Positions 37,343 to 46,675 of a stretch of DNA of 64,000 nucleotides are shown piece after piece; positions within the stretch are counted from its first letter, which is position 1; each line of letters begins with the position of its first letter. The stretch is taken from positions 248,001-312,000 of the forward strand of contig NZ_JTLD01000004.1 of NCBI RefSeq assembly GCF_000798815.1. Reading direction: 5' to 3'. Source of the DNA: Alistipes sp. ZOR0009 (lineage in GTDB: Bacteria; Bacteroidota; Bacteroidia; Bacteroidales; ZOR0009). A program made the translations under genes and the position numbers. The notes under the pieces are model-generated. The model saw only the letters and a program-made list of their open reading frames with translations, was not told the DNA's origin and made no database searches.

Positions 37343-37648
37343 TTAGCGGTTACGAAGCCAGTAAAGTCCCTTGTAACTTGGGTCGTTATGGTACCAAATT
37401 GCAGGAGTTACCACCTTACCTTCTGTGGTTTTTAGGTTGCGGTTGTAAACAGCCATTACGGGGCAGAAAAGAATGTCAGAAACTCCAACCTTAACCTTTC
37501 CCTCCTCTTCGATGGAGATAACCTCGTACCCGTTTGCCTTAAGAATATCGGTAATATGCTTAGCGCGCTCGGGAGTAGCCGACTTTTCTACAATCGAACA
37601 AGCGGTGCCATTTAACACCTCAACGGTATGATTTGCATTTATTGCCAT
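37343..37648 (-). CDS. Small protein of unknown function at the end of the nuo operon
   Basis: 101 residues, no signal peptide or membrane segment. Residues 24-60 look like an alpha/beta unit (TPERAKHITDILKANGYEVISIEEEGKVKVGVSD). The tail is rich in aromatics (IWYHNDPSYKGLYWLRNR). There are two cysteines (C17, C62), too few for a cluster. I do not recognise a family. Its ATG lies 12 bp beyond the nuoN stop and the first terminator comes after it, so it is co-transcribed with complex I. Operon position suggests a link to complex I assembly, electron input or stability; this is inference only. Confidence 0.65.
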   Translation of the reverse strand: MAINANHTVEVLNGTACSIVEKSATPERAKHITDILKANGYEVISIEEEGKVKVGVSDILFCPVMAVYNRNLKTTEGKVVTPAIWYHNDPSYKGLYWLRNR

Positions 37649-37660
37649 AGCTGTATTCGT

Positions 37661-39076
37661 TTATAGTGCTGAGCTAATTTTATCGATAAAACCGTAAAGC
37701 GAACCAACAAAACCAAGTCCGATAAGCGCAATAACGCAGATAATAAGCACTGCGTTGGTGGCCAACGAACCTTTAACTGTTGGAACGGTCTCCTCTCCTG
37801 GCTGGCTAATAGCAATTGCTCTTACAATACGTAGGTAGTTGTAAAGAGATAGCACCAAGTTAAGCGTAGCAATACCTAAAAGGATGTACACCTTAGAGCC
37901 TAAACCAGAAGTTAACAGGAATAGCTTACCAAAGAATCCGGCGGTTGGTGGAACACCAGCCAAAGAGAATAGCGCAATAGCAAAGATAAGCGTATAGAAC
38001 GGATTCGTTTTAAACAATCCTCTGTAGCTCTCAATATCCTCCTTGCCAGTTTTATCGGCAATAGCGCCAATAATACCAAATAGCGCAATGTTGCTAAACA
38101 GGTAGATAATGATAAAGTATACAGCAGTATCTATACCAGTTTGCGAAGCACCAGCAATACCCACTAGGATAAAACCAACTTGAGTAATTGAAGAGAATGC
38201 CAAAAAGCGCTTAAGGTTGGTTTGACGCATGGCAAATAGGTTACCAACAGTCATACTCAACGCTGATAGGATGCTGATGGCGTAAAGCCACTCGTCCCTA
38301 AGCGAACCAAATACGCGGTAAAGAACGGTAATGAAGATAAAAACCACCGCACCCTTAGAAAGTACCGAAAGGTAGTTGGTTACAGGCGTTGGAGCACCTT
38401 CATAAACGTCGGCAGTCCATAGGTGGAAAGGAACGATAGACATCTTGAACGCAAAACCACTAAGAATAAGCACAAATGCAAAAAGCAAAAGTGGCGTTAC
38501 ATGGATGTTTGCGATGATATTCTCGAAGCTAAGGCTACCAACCGCACCATAAAGAAGCGATATACCAAAAAGAGTAATACCAGTTGAGAAAGCTGACGAC
38601 ATGATAAGCTTAATACCAGCCTCAGACGATGCCTTGCTGTTGATTTGAATAGCAGCTAAAGCAGCAATTGGAATTGTAGAAAGCTCCAATCCAATGTAAA
38701 GAGGAAGGATGTGTCCACTCGAAAGCATAACAAACATACCAAGGATGCTGGAGAGCATCAAAATATAAAACTCGGTACGCTTGCCTAGGGTAAGCAACCA
38801 GCTACGCGATGCCAACGAGATAAGAAGTAGGCCTAGGTTTAGGATATTCTTCTCGAAAACAATTAGCGGAGTGGTGTTAAAGAAGCCCGTAAAGAGCGTT
38901 CCGCTTATCATAGGAATAAAACCAGCTACAAAGTTTATCCCCAAAAGCCAGTTTACGGTATTAAGAAAGCATTTCTCCTTCTTATCGAAACCAGAAAGGT
39001 TGAAGATAAACAGCGCGATGATGATAAGGGACATTATCCACTCAAAGCGCATTAGGGTAAAATATTGAAGAAGCAT
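37661..39076 (-). CDS. nuoN: NADH-quinone oxidoreductase subunit N
   Basis: 471 residues from the ATG at 39076; a TTG three codons upstream is possible. Antiporter-like proton-pumping membrane subunit with about 13-14 helices. Conserved features include the TM5 glutamate region (GLELSTIPIAALAAIQ), the lysine helix region FKMSIVPFHLWTADVYEGAPTPVT, and the SLAGVPPTAGFFGKLFLL motif. It pairs with NuoK and NuoM in the membrane arm. Last recognised complex I gene in the operon. Confidence 0.95.
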   Translation of the reverse strand: MLLQYFTLMRFEWIMSLIIIALFIFNLSGFDKKEKCFLNTVNWLLGINFVAGFIPMISGTLFTGFFNTTPLIVFEKNILNLGLLLISLASRSWLLTLGKRTEFYILMLSSILGMFVMLSSGHILPLYIGLELSTIPIAALAAIQINSKASSEAGIKLIMSSAFSTGITLFGISLLYGAVGSLSFENIIANIHVTPLLLFAFVLILSGFAFKMSIVPFHLWTADVYEGAPTPVTNYLSVLSKGAVVFIFITVLYRVFGSLRDEWLYAISILSALSMTVGNLFAMRQTNLKRFLAFSSITQVGFILVGIAGASQTGIDTAVYFIIIYLFSNIALFGIIGAIADKTGKEDIESYRGLFKTNPFYTLIFAIALFSLAGVPPTAGFFGKLFLLTSGLGSKVYILLGIATLNLVLSLYNYLRIVRAIAISQPGEETVPTVKGSLATNAVLIICVIALIGLGFVGSLYGFIDKISSAL

Positions 39077-39093
39077 TTCGTTCAATTTACGGG

Positions 39094-40587
39094 TTAAATA
39101 ACTAGGCGTTTAGCAATCTCCTGAACATCGGTGCTAATCAAATCTGTCAACCAGAAAGGCATAGTACCAATAAACACGATGCCTGCTACCAACAGGATTA
39201 CCGCAGCGCGCTCATTCCAAGTAGCATCAACAAGCTGCTTGAACTCGGCGTTCTTTATGGTTCCCCAAATGGCAGTACCCACCGCACGAAGGATATAAAC
39301 TGCTGTTACCACGATTGAAGATGCAGCAAGAATGGTTGCAATCTTATAGTAGATACCAGCACGTTCCCAAGCACCCACAAAAACGGTCATTTCAGAAACA
39401 AAGCCGCTGAATCCGGGAAGACCAAGCGAGCAAAGACCTGCAATGATAAACGCGGTACCAATAAATGGCATTTGAGTAAATACTCCACCCAGCTCATCGG
39501 CGTTACGCGTGTGCGTGCGCTCGTATATCATACCGATAGCGGCAAAGAAGAGGGCTGTCATGATACCGTGAGATACCATTTGCATTACAGCACCCGTCAT
39601 CCCCGTTTGGGTAACAACGGCAATACCAAGTACCACAAACCCACAGTGCGAAACGGAAGAGTATGCGTTCATATACTTCAGGTCGCGCTGCATAAGAGTG
39701 GCAAACGCGCCGTAGAAGATTGCTATTGTTGCAAGGATGATGAAGATCCAAGAAAGATCGACAGCCGCGTTAGGCATCAGGTAAGTTGCCACGCGAAGCG
39801 CACCATATCCACCCAGCTTCATAGAGATACCTGCAAGGAACATAGAAGCAGCCGTTGGTGCCGACGAGTGACCGTCTGGAGCCCAAGTGTGGAATGGGAA
39901 CATGGCGGTAAAGATTCCGAAACCGATGAATGTCAACAGGTAAATTGGAGCCTGAACAACCATTGGGAAGCTCATCTTCGAAAGTTCGATAAGGTTCCAT
40001 GTGTTGTGGCCATAGTACCAGCCAGAAGCTAAGTAAAGACCAATCAAACCTAGGAATACTAGAGCCGAACCACCCATAAGCATAAGGGCTAGCTTCATGG
40101 CATTCTTCTCCTTTTGTCCGCTACCCCAAATTCCGATAAGAAGGTATTTAGGTATTACGGCCAGCTCTAGGAAGAAGAACAGCATAAATAGGTCTAACGA
40201 AACGAAGAAGCCGTAGGCTCCAACGCTAAGGAAGGTTAGCAGGAAGAAGAACTCCTTTACACGGCTTTCAATCTTCCACGAAACCAATACACCAGCCACA
40301 ACCACCATTGCAGTAAGCATTACCATTGCCAAAGCAATTCCGTCTACACCAACTGCGAAGTTGATTTTAAGCGGAGCAAACCAAGTGTAGGTAGTTGTAA
40401 ATAGCATTTGAGCCTTTTCGCCCGCTGCGCGAAGCGCCATATAGTGGGTGGTTAGCCAAGTGGCAAACCCAAGTTGGATAATGCTACCTGTAAGAGCAAT
40501 CTGCTTAACCTGCTCGCCCTTTTTAGGGAAAAGAAGCAGCAGCGATGTTACCGTTGGTATGAGGAGTAGTATTACTAGCAAGCTCAT
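39094..40587 (-). CDS. nuoM: NADH-quinone oxidoreductase subunit M
   Basis: 497 residues. Antiporter-like membrane subunit. The essential glutamate is in FFFLELAVIPKYLLIG, the lysine region is GIFTAMFPFHTWAPDGHSSAPTAAS, and LGLPGFSGFVSEMTVF is the broken-helix motif of TM12. It lies 2 bp after nuoL. Confidence 0.96.
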   Translation of the reverse strand: MSLLVILLLIPTVTSLLLLFPKKGEQVKQIALTGSIIQLGFATWLTTHYMALRAAGEKAQMLFTTTYTWFAPLKINFAVGVDGIALAMVMLTAMVVVAGVLVSWKIESRVKEFFFLLTFLSVGAYGFFVSLDLFMLFFFLELAVIPKYLLIGIWGSGQKEKNAMKLALMLMGGSALVFLGLIGLYLASGWYYGHNTWNLIELSKMSFPMVVQAPIYLLTFIGFGIFTAMFPFHTWAPDGHSSAPTAASMFLAGISMKLGGYGALRVATYLMPNAAVDLSWIFIILATIAIFYGAFATLMQRDLKYMNAYSSVSHCGFVVLGIAVVTQTGMTGAVMQMVSHGIMTALFFAAIGMIYERTHTRNADELGGVFTQMPFIGTAFIIAGLCSLGLPGFSGFVSEMTVFVGAWERAGIYYKIATILAASSIVVTAVYILRAVGTAIWGTIKNAEFKQLVDATWNERAAVILLVAGIVFIGTMPFWLTDLISTDVQEIAKRLVI

Positions 40588-40589
40588 AA

Positions 40590-42521
40590 TTACAAGAATT
40601 TAAAGATTAGGAGTGCTGCAAGCACAATCACACCGCCAAGGAACCACATAGTGTAGCCTTGAAGCTTACCCGACTGCACGCCTTTAATACCATAAGACAA
40701 CTTCTCTGTTTGAATGCCCGAATCTTGGATGGTTCCGTCAACAACGTTACGGTCGAACCAAGCGGCAGGACGGCCCATGAATGGGAAGATAATTTTCTTA
40801 GTAATAAAGAGGTAAACCTCGTCGATGTAGAACTTATTAAGAACGGTTGTATAAATACCACCAAGCGATTTGGCGAGGTTATCGGCCTTATCGTTTTTCT
40901 TAAAGTAAAGCACGTAGGCAATGATGATGCCCAACAATCCTACCGAAACAGGAAGGATAGAGAAGCTAGCATGGAATACTATTTCAATTGGCTTACCGTC
41001 GGCAGTAACAAAGTCTCCGAAAGGAATAAAACCGGCCAAAACAGAGCCAATAGCCAAGATGATGAGCGGAATAGTCATAAATCCGCTGCCCTTTTCGTGG
41101 TTATGGTGATCGGTAGCAGGCTTGCTCCAGAAGATGTTAAAGTAAAGACGGAACATGTAGAAAGCCGTTAAGCAGCTTGCGATGATTCCTAGCACAAAGA
41201 TGGTTGTGTTGGCATGGTATGCCGAGCTAAGAATGGTTTCCTTACTAAAGAATCCGGCAAACGGAGGAACCCCTGCGATAGCCAAACATGCAATAAGGAA
41301 GGTGATGTTGGTAATTGGAAGAGCCTTACGCAAGCCTCCCATATCCTTCATGTCGTTGCTATGAACAGCATGAATTACCACACCTGCACCCAAGAATAGA
41401 AGCGCCTTAAAGAACGCGTGGGTGAAAAGGTGGAACATCGAACCGGTAAATCCTTCGCTTTGCTCTGCTCCCCAACCAGCAACGCCAATTGAGAACATCA
41501 TGAAACCAATTTGCGATAGCGTAGAGAAAGCAAGTACGCGCTTGATATCGGTTTGTGTGGTGGCGATAATAGCCGCAAAGATAGCGGTAAACACACCCAC
41601 ATAGCCAATAAAGTGAAGCACATCGGGAGCGGAGATAGAGTAAACAGGGAATAGACGAGCCACCAAGTAAACCCCAGCAACTACCATTGTTGCAGCGTGG
41701 ATAAGGGCCGAAACAGGAGTTGGACCTTCCATTGCATCGGGTAGCCAAATGTGTAGCGGGAACATAGCCGACTTACCAGCAGCTCCCATAAATACAAGTA
41801 GCGCCCCCCAGCTTAATGACGATAGGCCAAGGAAGGTTACGGACTTCATACCCAACATTTGCAGCGAACCAGCCTCGGTTAGGCGAGAGTTGATGTCGGC
41901 AATGCTAAAAGAATCGGCACCAAAACCAAGAACAAGGATACCAATAAGGAAGCCTAAGTCGGCAAAGCGAGTAACAATGAACGCTTTTTTAGCCGCAGCA
42001 ATAGCTGATTGCTTGGTAAAGTAGTAGCCAATAAGAAGGAACGACGACACGCCCACCAACTCCCAGAAGATGTACATTTGGAAGATGTTTATCGAAAGCA
42101 CCAATCCCAGCATGGAGAAGGTGAATAGCGATAGGTACGAGTAGTAGTTCTTATAGCGCTCCTCGCCATGCATGTACTGCACGCTGAAGATATGCACCAT
42201 AGAAGAGATGGCCGTAACCACGATGAGCATCATTACCGAAATAGGATCGAGGATAGCCCCGAAGTTGATGCTAAGCGCAGAGTTGAATACGAGCCATTTT
42301 ACGTCGAAGGCAATGTGTGGAGCGTAGGCTCCGTTTACCTTTCCAAAGTCGAAGAAGTAACCCTTTGCTACAAAAAGCGCCAAAGCTAACGAAGCAAGGA
42401 TTGCGGTGGTTGCAATAACACCGCCCATCTTATTCCCCATACGCTTACCAGCAAGCCCGATAATCACGAAGCTTAGCAGCGGTAGCAGGGGGATGAGAAT
42501 AGTTGCAATATCCAAATTCAT
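40590..42521 (-). CDS. nuoL: NADH-quinone oxidoreductase subunit L
   Basis: 643 residues. Largest antiporter-like subunit, at the tip of the membrane arm. Visible are MYIFWELVGVSSFLLIG (glutamate helix), GAAGKSAMFPLHIWLPDAMEGPTPVSALIHAATMV (lysine region and signature), IAGVPPFAGFFSKETIL, and the C-terminal extension (about 530-643) that forms the long lateral helix and anchor. Normal length. Confidence 0.97.
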   Translation of the reverse strand: MNLDIATILIPLLPLLSFVIIGLAGKRMGNKMGGVIATTAILASLALALFVAKGYFFDFGKVNGAYAPHIAFDVKWLVFNSALSINFGAILDPISVMMLIVVTAISSMVHIFSVQYMHGEERYKNYYSYLSLFTFSMLGLVLSINIFQMYIFWELVGVSSFLLIGYYFTKQSAIAAAKKAFIVTRFADLGFLIGILVLGFGADSFSIADINSRLTEAGSLQMLGMKSVTFLGLSSLSWGALLVFMGAAGKSAMFPLHIWLPDAMEGPTPVSALIHAATMVVAGVYLVARLFPVYSISAPDVLHFIGYVGVFTAIFAAIIATTQTDIKRVLAFSTLSQIGFMMFSIGVAGWGAEQSEGFTGSMFHLFTHAFFKALLFLGAGVVIHAVHSNDMKDMGGLRKALPITNITFLIACLAIAGVPPFAGFFSKETILSSAYHANTTIFVLGIIASCLTAFYMFRLYFNIFWSKPATDHHNHEKGSGFMTIPLIILAIGSVLAGFIPFGDFVTADGKPIEIVFHASFSILPVSVGLLGIIIAYVLYFKKNDKADNLAKSLGGIYTTVLNKFYIDEVYLFITKKIIFPFMGRPAAWFDRNVVDGTIQDSGIQTEKLSYGIKGVQSGKLQGYTMWFLGGVIVLAALLIFKFL

Positions 42522-42524
42522 AGC

Positions 42525-42839
42525 TTAGTATTTTAGGTTATCTGCTTCGTCCATATCAACCGTATTGAACTTGCGGTAGAGGTTGATGATGATGGCGATG
42601 GCCACCGTAACCTCGGCTGCCGCAATGGCAATTACGAAGAGGGTAAAGAAGATCCCCTCGAGCTGATGTGGGTAGAGATACTTGTTAAACGCAATAAAGT
42701 TGATGTTAACGCTGTTTAGAATTAACTCGGTAGACATAAGCATCGTAATCATGTTACGACGGGTAAAGAAACCGTATACGCCTAGGAAAAACAGCATGGT
42801 GCTAAGCACCAAAAAGTGGGTCAATGGTATCTGTTCCAT
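42525..42839 (-). CDS. nuoK: NADH-quinone oxidoreductase subunit K
   Basis: 104 residues with three helices. Conserved glutamates lie in STELILNSVNINF (helix 2) and AAAEVTVAIAIII (helix 3); both belong to the proton path. It lies 3 bp after nuoJ and before nuoL. Confidence 0.96.
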   Translation of the reverse strand: MEQIPLTHFLVLSTMLFFLGVYGFFTRRNMITMLMSTELILNSVNINFIAFNKYLYPHQLEGIFFTLFVIAIAAAEVTVAIAIIINLYRKFNTVDMDEADNLKY

Positions 42840-42842
42840 AGT

Positions 42843-43355
42843 CTACTCCTTTTTTTCTTTCATGGCGATGGCGATACTACCTACAAGCGCGGCAAGAAGC
42901 AGGAAGCTTATCACCTCGAAAGGTAGCGCGTAGCCGTGGTTTTGGTAATCGAGCATCTGCACACCGATATTCTTAACAGAGCTATCAACAGCAGCTTGCG
43001 TAGTTGGGGTAAAGGCATGCTGCAGCAGGATGGTTGATGTAAATATCAGCCCAGCTAGAGCAAGAATTCCACCTATAATAGCGTTTTTACGCTTAGCGGG
43101 AGGAAGTTTTTTACCCGATTGGTGGGTAAGGAATATCGAGAAGATGATGAGCACCACGATACCACCCACGTAGATCAAGATTTGTAGACCCGCAACGAAC
43201 TCCATGTTCATGAGGAAGTAGATACCGGCGATGCTTACCATAGTAAACAGCAGGTATACCGCCGAACGGAAAATCATGCGAGAGAAAACGGTTAGGGCAC
43301 CAAAAGCAACCGCCATTAGCGCCAAGATGTAGAATATTACTGCTTCTGCGCTCAT
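42843..43355 (-). CDS. nuoJ: NADH-quinone oxidoreductase subunit J
   Basis: 170 residues with five helices. The helix 3 segment MEFVAGLQILIYVGGIVVLIIF contains the pi-bulge tyrosine/glycine motif typical of NuoJ. The start codon is one base after the nuoI stop. Normal length. Confidence 0.95.
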   Translation of the reverse strand: MSAEAVIFYILALMAVAFGALTVFSRMIFRSAVYLLFTMVSIAGIYFLMNMEFVAGLQILIYVGGIVVLIIFSIFLTHQSGKKLPPAKRKNAIIGGILALAGLIFTSTILLQHAFTPTTQAAVDSSVKNIGVQMLDYQNHGYALPFEVISFLLLAALVGSIAIAMKEKKE

Positions 43356-43356
43356 A

Positions 43357-43830
43357 CTATTTTGCTTTAAGTTTCGAACCTGGTTTATTTAGCACCTTGT
43401 TAAGCGTAGTGCTCTTGTAGGCGCTATGCTCGAAGGTGTTTACGAAGGTGATGGCATCGCTAGGGCAAGAGTCTACGCAAAGGCCGCAGAAGGTGCAAAG
43501 GCCCATGTGGTATTGCCACTTGTCGAGTACCTTCTTCTTCTTTCCGTCTTCCTGCTCCTCCTGCTTAGAAATGATTTTGATAGAGCCGTTAGGGCAGTTC
43601 ATTTCGCAGATGGTACATGCGGTACAAGCGTGCTCGTTGTTCTCGTCGTGAGTAAGGATAAGCTCACCCTTAAAACGGCTTGGGATTACTAGCGAATCAC
43701 GGTTCTCAGGATAAGGCTGGGTAAGCATCTCCTTAGGGTGCGTGAAGTAGTAGCCCGTAAGCTTCATCCCTTGCCAAAGCGAACGGAAGGCAAGGAAAAT
43801 GGTCTTGAAATAGTTATATAAATACTTCAT
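43357..43830 (-). CDS. nuoI: NADH-quinone oxidoreductase subunit I (two [4Fe-4S] clusters)
   Basis: 157 residues. Two ferredoxin motifs, CTACTICEMNCP and CTFCGLCVDSCP, bind clusters N6a and N6b that carry electrons towards NuoB. The N-terminal amphipathic helices contact the membrane. The spacer between the motifs (KQEEQEDGKKKKVLDKW) is longer and more charged than in E. coli. In an enzyme without NuoEFG this subunit may be the first acceptor for an external donor such as ferredoxin. Confidence 0.96.
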   Translation of the reverse strand: MKYLYNYFKTIFLAFRSLWQGMKLTGYYFTHPKEMLTQPYPENRDSLVIPSRFKGELILTHDENNEHACTACTICEMNCPNGSIKIISKQEEQEDGKKKKVLDKWQYHMGLCTFCGLCVDSCPSDAITFVNTFEHSAYKSTTLNKVLNKPGSKLKAK

Positions 43831-43841
43831 CGGGATACGGA

Positions 43842-44927
43842 TTATAAGTGCCAGCCCATAAGGGTAATAAGTGCGGCAATCATCATGTTAACAATGCTAA
43901 TTGGTAGCAGATATTTCCACTCTAGCTTTAGGAGCTGGTCGATACGAAGGCGAGGGAATGTCCAGCGGAACCACATAATTAGGAATATAATTCCGAAGGT
44001 CTTACCGAAGAACCACACCACGCCAGGGATATAGTCCATGAAATGGTTGAAGCTATCGAGACCGATGATGTGGAAAGGCTGCCATCCGCCAAGGAATACG
44101 GTAACGGCAAGCATCGAAAGCACGAGCATGTTGGTGTACTCCGAAAGGAAGAACATGGCGAACTGCATACCCGAATATTCGGTGTGGAAACCTGCGGTAA
44201 GCTCCTGCTCTGCCTCGGCTAAGTCGAATGGAGCACGGTTAAGCTCGGCAGTAGAGGCAATGATATAGGTAACGAAGGCGATGATGGCAGGGATATGTCC
44301 CTTGAAGATCCACCACATGTCGCCTTGGCTCTCGATGATATCCTTGATGCTAAGGCTACCCACCATGAGAACGATGGTGATGAGCGAGAGGCCAGATGAA
44401 AGCTCGTAGCTGACAATCTGCGCACCGCTACGCATCGATCCGAGAAGCGAGTACTTGTTGTTGGACGACCATCCGGCCATAAGGATACCGATTACCGCAA
44501 GCGAGCTTACGGCGCTAACGAAGAATACCCCGATGTTGATGTCCCAGAACTGTACGCCAGGGGCAAATGACATGGGAGTAAAGGTTGCGAAGCTCACGGC
44601 AGTCACCATAAAAGGTGCCAAGGAGAACATGAGCTTATCGGCATTCTTTGGAGTAAGGCATTCCTTCATGAATAGCTTGAGCACGTCGGCAACAGCCTGT
44701 AACGTACCCCACTTTCCTACGCGGTTTGGGCCGTAGCGCATCTGCATAAAGCCTGCCACCTTACGCTCGGCGTAAACCATCAAAATGGCCATTACAATTA
44801 CCAGCCCGATGATGGCAACACCGCCAAGAACCAGCTCGGCTGCCAACGCGAGGTTGGGCGAGAAGGTTTGGTGGAGCCAACCGTCAATCGTTTTGATAAT
44901 ATCTGACAATGTAATTGTTAGTAACAT
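43842..44927 (-). CDS. nuoH: NADH-quinone oxidoreductase subunit H
   Basis: 361 residues, eight helices. It joins the peripheral and membrane arms and forms the quinone cavity with NuoB and NuoD. Motifs: ERKVAGFMQMRYGPNRVG, FDLAEAEQELTAGFHTEYSG (acidic quinone-site loop) and WFRWTFPRLRIDQLL. Upstream of it is a 159-bp gap holding a repeat instead of nuoE, nuoF and nuoG. Confidence 0.97.
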   Translation of the reverse strand: MLLTITLSDIIKTIDGWLHQTFSPNLALAAELVLGGVAIIGLVIVMAILMVYAERKVAGFMQMRYGPNRVGKWGTLQAVADVLKLFMKECLTPKNADKLMFSLAPFMVTAVSFATFTPMSFAPGVQFWDINIGVFFVSAVSSLAVIGILMAGWSSNNKYSLLGSMRSGAQIVSYELSSGLSLITIVLMVGSLSIKDIIESQGDMWWIFKGHIPAIIAFVTYIIASTAELNRAPFDLAEAEQELTAGFHTEYSGMQFAMFFLSEYTNMLVLSMLAVTVFLGGWQPFHIIGLDSFNHFMDYIPGVVWFFGKTFGIIFLIMWFRWTFPRLRIDQLLKLEWKYLLPISIVNMMIAALITLMGWHL

Positions 44928-44939
44928 CTTATTGTTTTT

Positions 44940-45075
44940 TTGTACAGCGATATGCGATTTGTGACTTGTGATATGCGATACGTTATTTGCGGTAGGAGAT
45001 TAATGATCTTTCTTCTAAAATCTCACATCTCTTATCGCGCATCTCTTATTTCATATCTCACTTCTCATATCTCTC
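44940..45075. repeat. Imperfect low-complexity repeat between nuoD and nuoH
   Basis: The left part repeats GATATGCGAT and GTGA-type words (gcgatatgcgatttgtgact, gtgatatgcgatacg). The right part is built from ATCTC and CATATCTC words (ctcacatctcttatc, catatctcacttctcatatc). The two halves are roughly complementary, giving a long imperfect hairpin. It fills the place where canonical operons carry nuoEFG. Resembles the words at 35903-35991. Confidence 0.6.
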
Positions 45076-45086
45076 TTCTGAAACAT

Positions 45087-46211
45087 CTACCTATCAATAT
45101 CTGGGATAATTAAATCGAGCGTAGACATGATTGCGACCATGTCGGCAATCTTTTGTCCCACGAACATTTGGCGAAGTGCCCCAAGGTTGGCGAAGTTTGG
45201 TGTACGGTACTTCAACCTGTAAGGTTTTGCACCGCCATCGCTAACCAGGTAAACGCCAAGCTCGCCGCGTGCGGTTTCTACGCGCTGGTAGTATTCGCCT
45301 GCAGGAACTTTTAGCACACCTTTAATCTTCTCGCGGTAGGGACCTTCGGGAAGGTTATCGATGAGCTGCTCGATGATTTTGATAGACTCCAGCATTTCAT
45401 CCATGCGCACCATGTAGCGAGCGAAGTTATCGCCCTCGGTGTAGATGATTTCCTTGAAGTCTAGCTTATCGTATCCATCGTAGGGGAATCGTTTACGCAC
45501 GTCGCAGGCTAGTCCGGAGGCGCGACCAACAGGACCGCAGGCGCCGAAGTTGATTACATCCTCCATAGAAAGATGTCCGATACCTTTAAGACGGTGCTGT
45601 ACGATTACGTTACCGGTGTAGAGCTGGTCGAACTCGGGAAGGTTCTTTTTGAACTGCACCAACCACTTCTTAACATCGGCTACGAAGTTAGGATGCACGT
45701 CCTGCATTACGCCACCAGGGGTAATGTAGCTCATGGTAAGGCGGTTTCCGGTAGATTCTTCGAAAATTTCGAGAATGGTTTCGCGCTCGCGGAATCCGAG
45801 GAAGAAAGGAGTAACGGCTCCCATGTCCAATCCCAAGCATCCCCACCACAGCTGGTGCGAGGCAAGGCGCTGTAGCTCGGCCATAATTATACGGATGGCC
45901 TGAGCGCGAGGAGGTGCCTGTATTCCAAGCCCCTTTTCTACGGCTAAAGCAACCGCCTGGTTGTTCATATGCGCCGATAGGTAGTCCATACGGCTAGTAA
46001 GGTGAACGCACTGCTTGTAGGTAAGCGCCTCGTTCATCTTTTCGATACCGCGGTGAATGTAGCCAAGGTGAGGCTCGACATCCATTACCGTTTCCCCGTC
46101 GAGCTTCATTTTTAGGTGAAGCACACCGTGGGTTGAAGGGTGCTGCGGACCAATGTTTATGATAAAGCTTTGGTCTTCGCCCGGTTCGTTGCTAATATTT
46201 TTTATTTCCAT
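45087..46211 (-). CDS. nuoD: NADH-quinone oxidoreductase subunit D
   Basis: 374 residues. The 49-kDa subunit, related to the large subunit of NiFe hydrogenases, shapes the quinone site. GPQHPSTHGVLHL holds the quinone-contacting His, and DYLSAHMNNQAVALAVE, GACGPVGRASG and a C-terminal SLDLIIPDIDR are typical. It is separate from nuoC (8 bp apart), unlike the nuoCD fusions of enterobacteria. Confidence 0.97.
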   Translation of the reverse strand: MEIKNISNEPGEDQSFIINIGPQHPSTHGVLHLKMKLDGETVMDVEPHLGYIHRGIEKMNEALTYKQCVHLTSRMDYLSAHMNNQAVALAVEKGLGIQAPPRAQAIRIIMAELQRLASHQLWWGCLGLDMGAVTPFFLGFRERETILEIFEESTGNRLTMSYITPGGVMQDVHPNFVADVKKWLVQFKKNLPEFDQLYTGNVIVQHRLKGIGHLSMEDVINFGACGPVGRASGLACDVRKRFPYDGYDKLDFKEIIYTEGDNFARYMVRMDEMLESIKIIEQLIDNLPEGPYREKIKGVLKVPAGEYYQRVETARGELGVYLVSDGGAKPYRLKYRTPNFANLGALRQMFVGQKIADMVAIMSTLDLIIPDIDR

Positions 46212-46219
46212 GTCTTAGG

Positions 46220-46675
46220 TTACAACGAAATCATATTTTCATCTACATAATCCTTACGAAGCGGGTGGCCAGGCCACTCGTCGCCTAGCATAAAGCGGCG
46301 AAGGTTTGGATGCCCGTTGAAGCGGATTCCAAAGAGGTCGTACATCTCGTTCTCCATGAATTCTGCGCCGGCCCACAGGGGGAATACCGAATCGACCACG
46401 GCGTTGTCGCGATCGTCGAGCTTTACCTTTACCACCATGTCGTGCTTAAAGTCGTACGAGTGGATGTGGTAAACCACCTCGAAGTGGGTGTTTCGGTCGA
46501 CAGCTGTTTCGCAGAATAGGAAGTTAAACTTGGTTTTGTCGCCCTGCTTAAGCGCAGTTAGCACCTGTAGCAGCTCGGCAGCAGGAACCCAAAGTAGGGG
46601 GAAGTCGAACGTATCCTCTACGGTGTACTGAGGGAATGTGGTTTCCAAATATCCCTTCAATTCTTCTCTATTCAT
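46220..46675 (-). CDS. nuoC: NADH-quinone oxidoreductase subunit C
   Basis: 151 residues from the ATG at 46675, which overlaps the nuoB stop by 8 bp and has AGAGG before it; a TTG at 46702 would give 160. 30-kDa subunit family, with [44 protein letters not shown] as the signature region (about 90-135). It supports NuoD in the peripheral arm. Confidence 0.94.
   Translation of the reverse strand: MNREELKGYLETTFPQYTVEDTFDFPLLWVPAAELLQVLTALKQGDKTKFNFLFCETAVDRNTHFEVVYHIHSYDFKHDMVVKVKLDDRDNAVVDSVFPLWAGAEFMENEMYDLFGIRFNGHPNLRRFMLGDEWPGHPLRKDYVDENMISL

Noticed and set aside
39472-40032. 186-residue plus-strand frame opposite nuoM
   Set aside because: Shadow of nuoM; composition rich in H, R and C with no family features.
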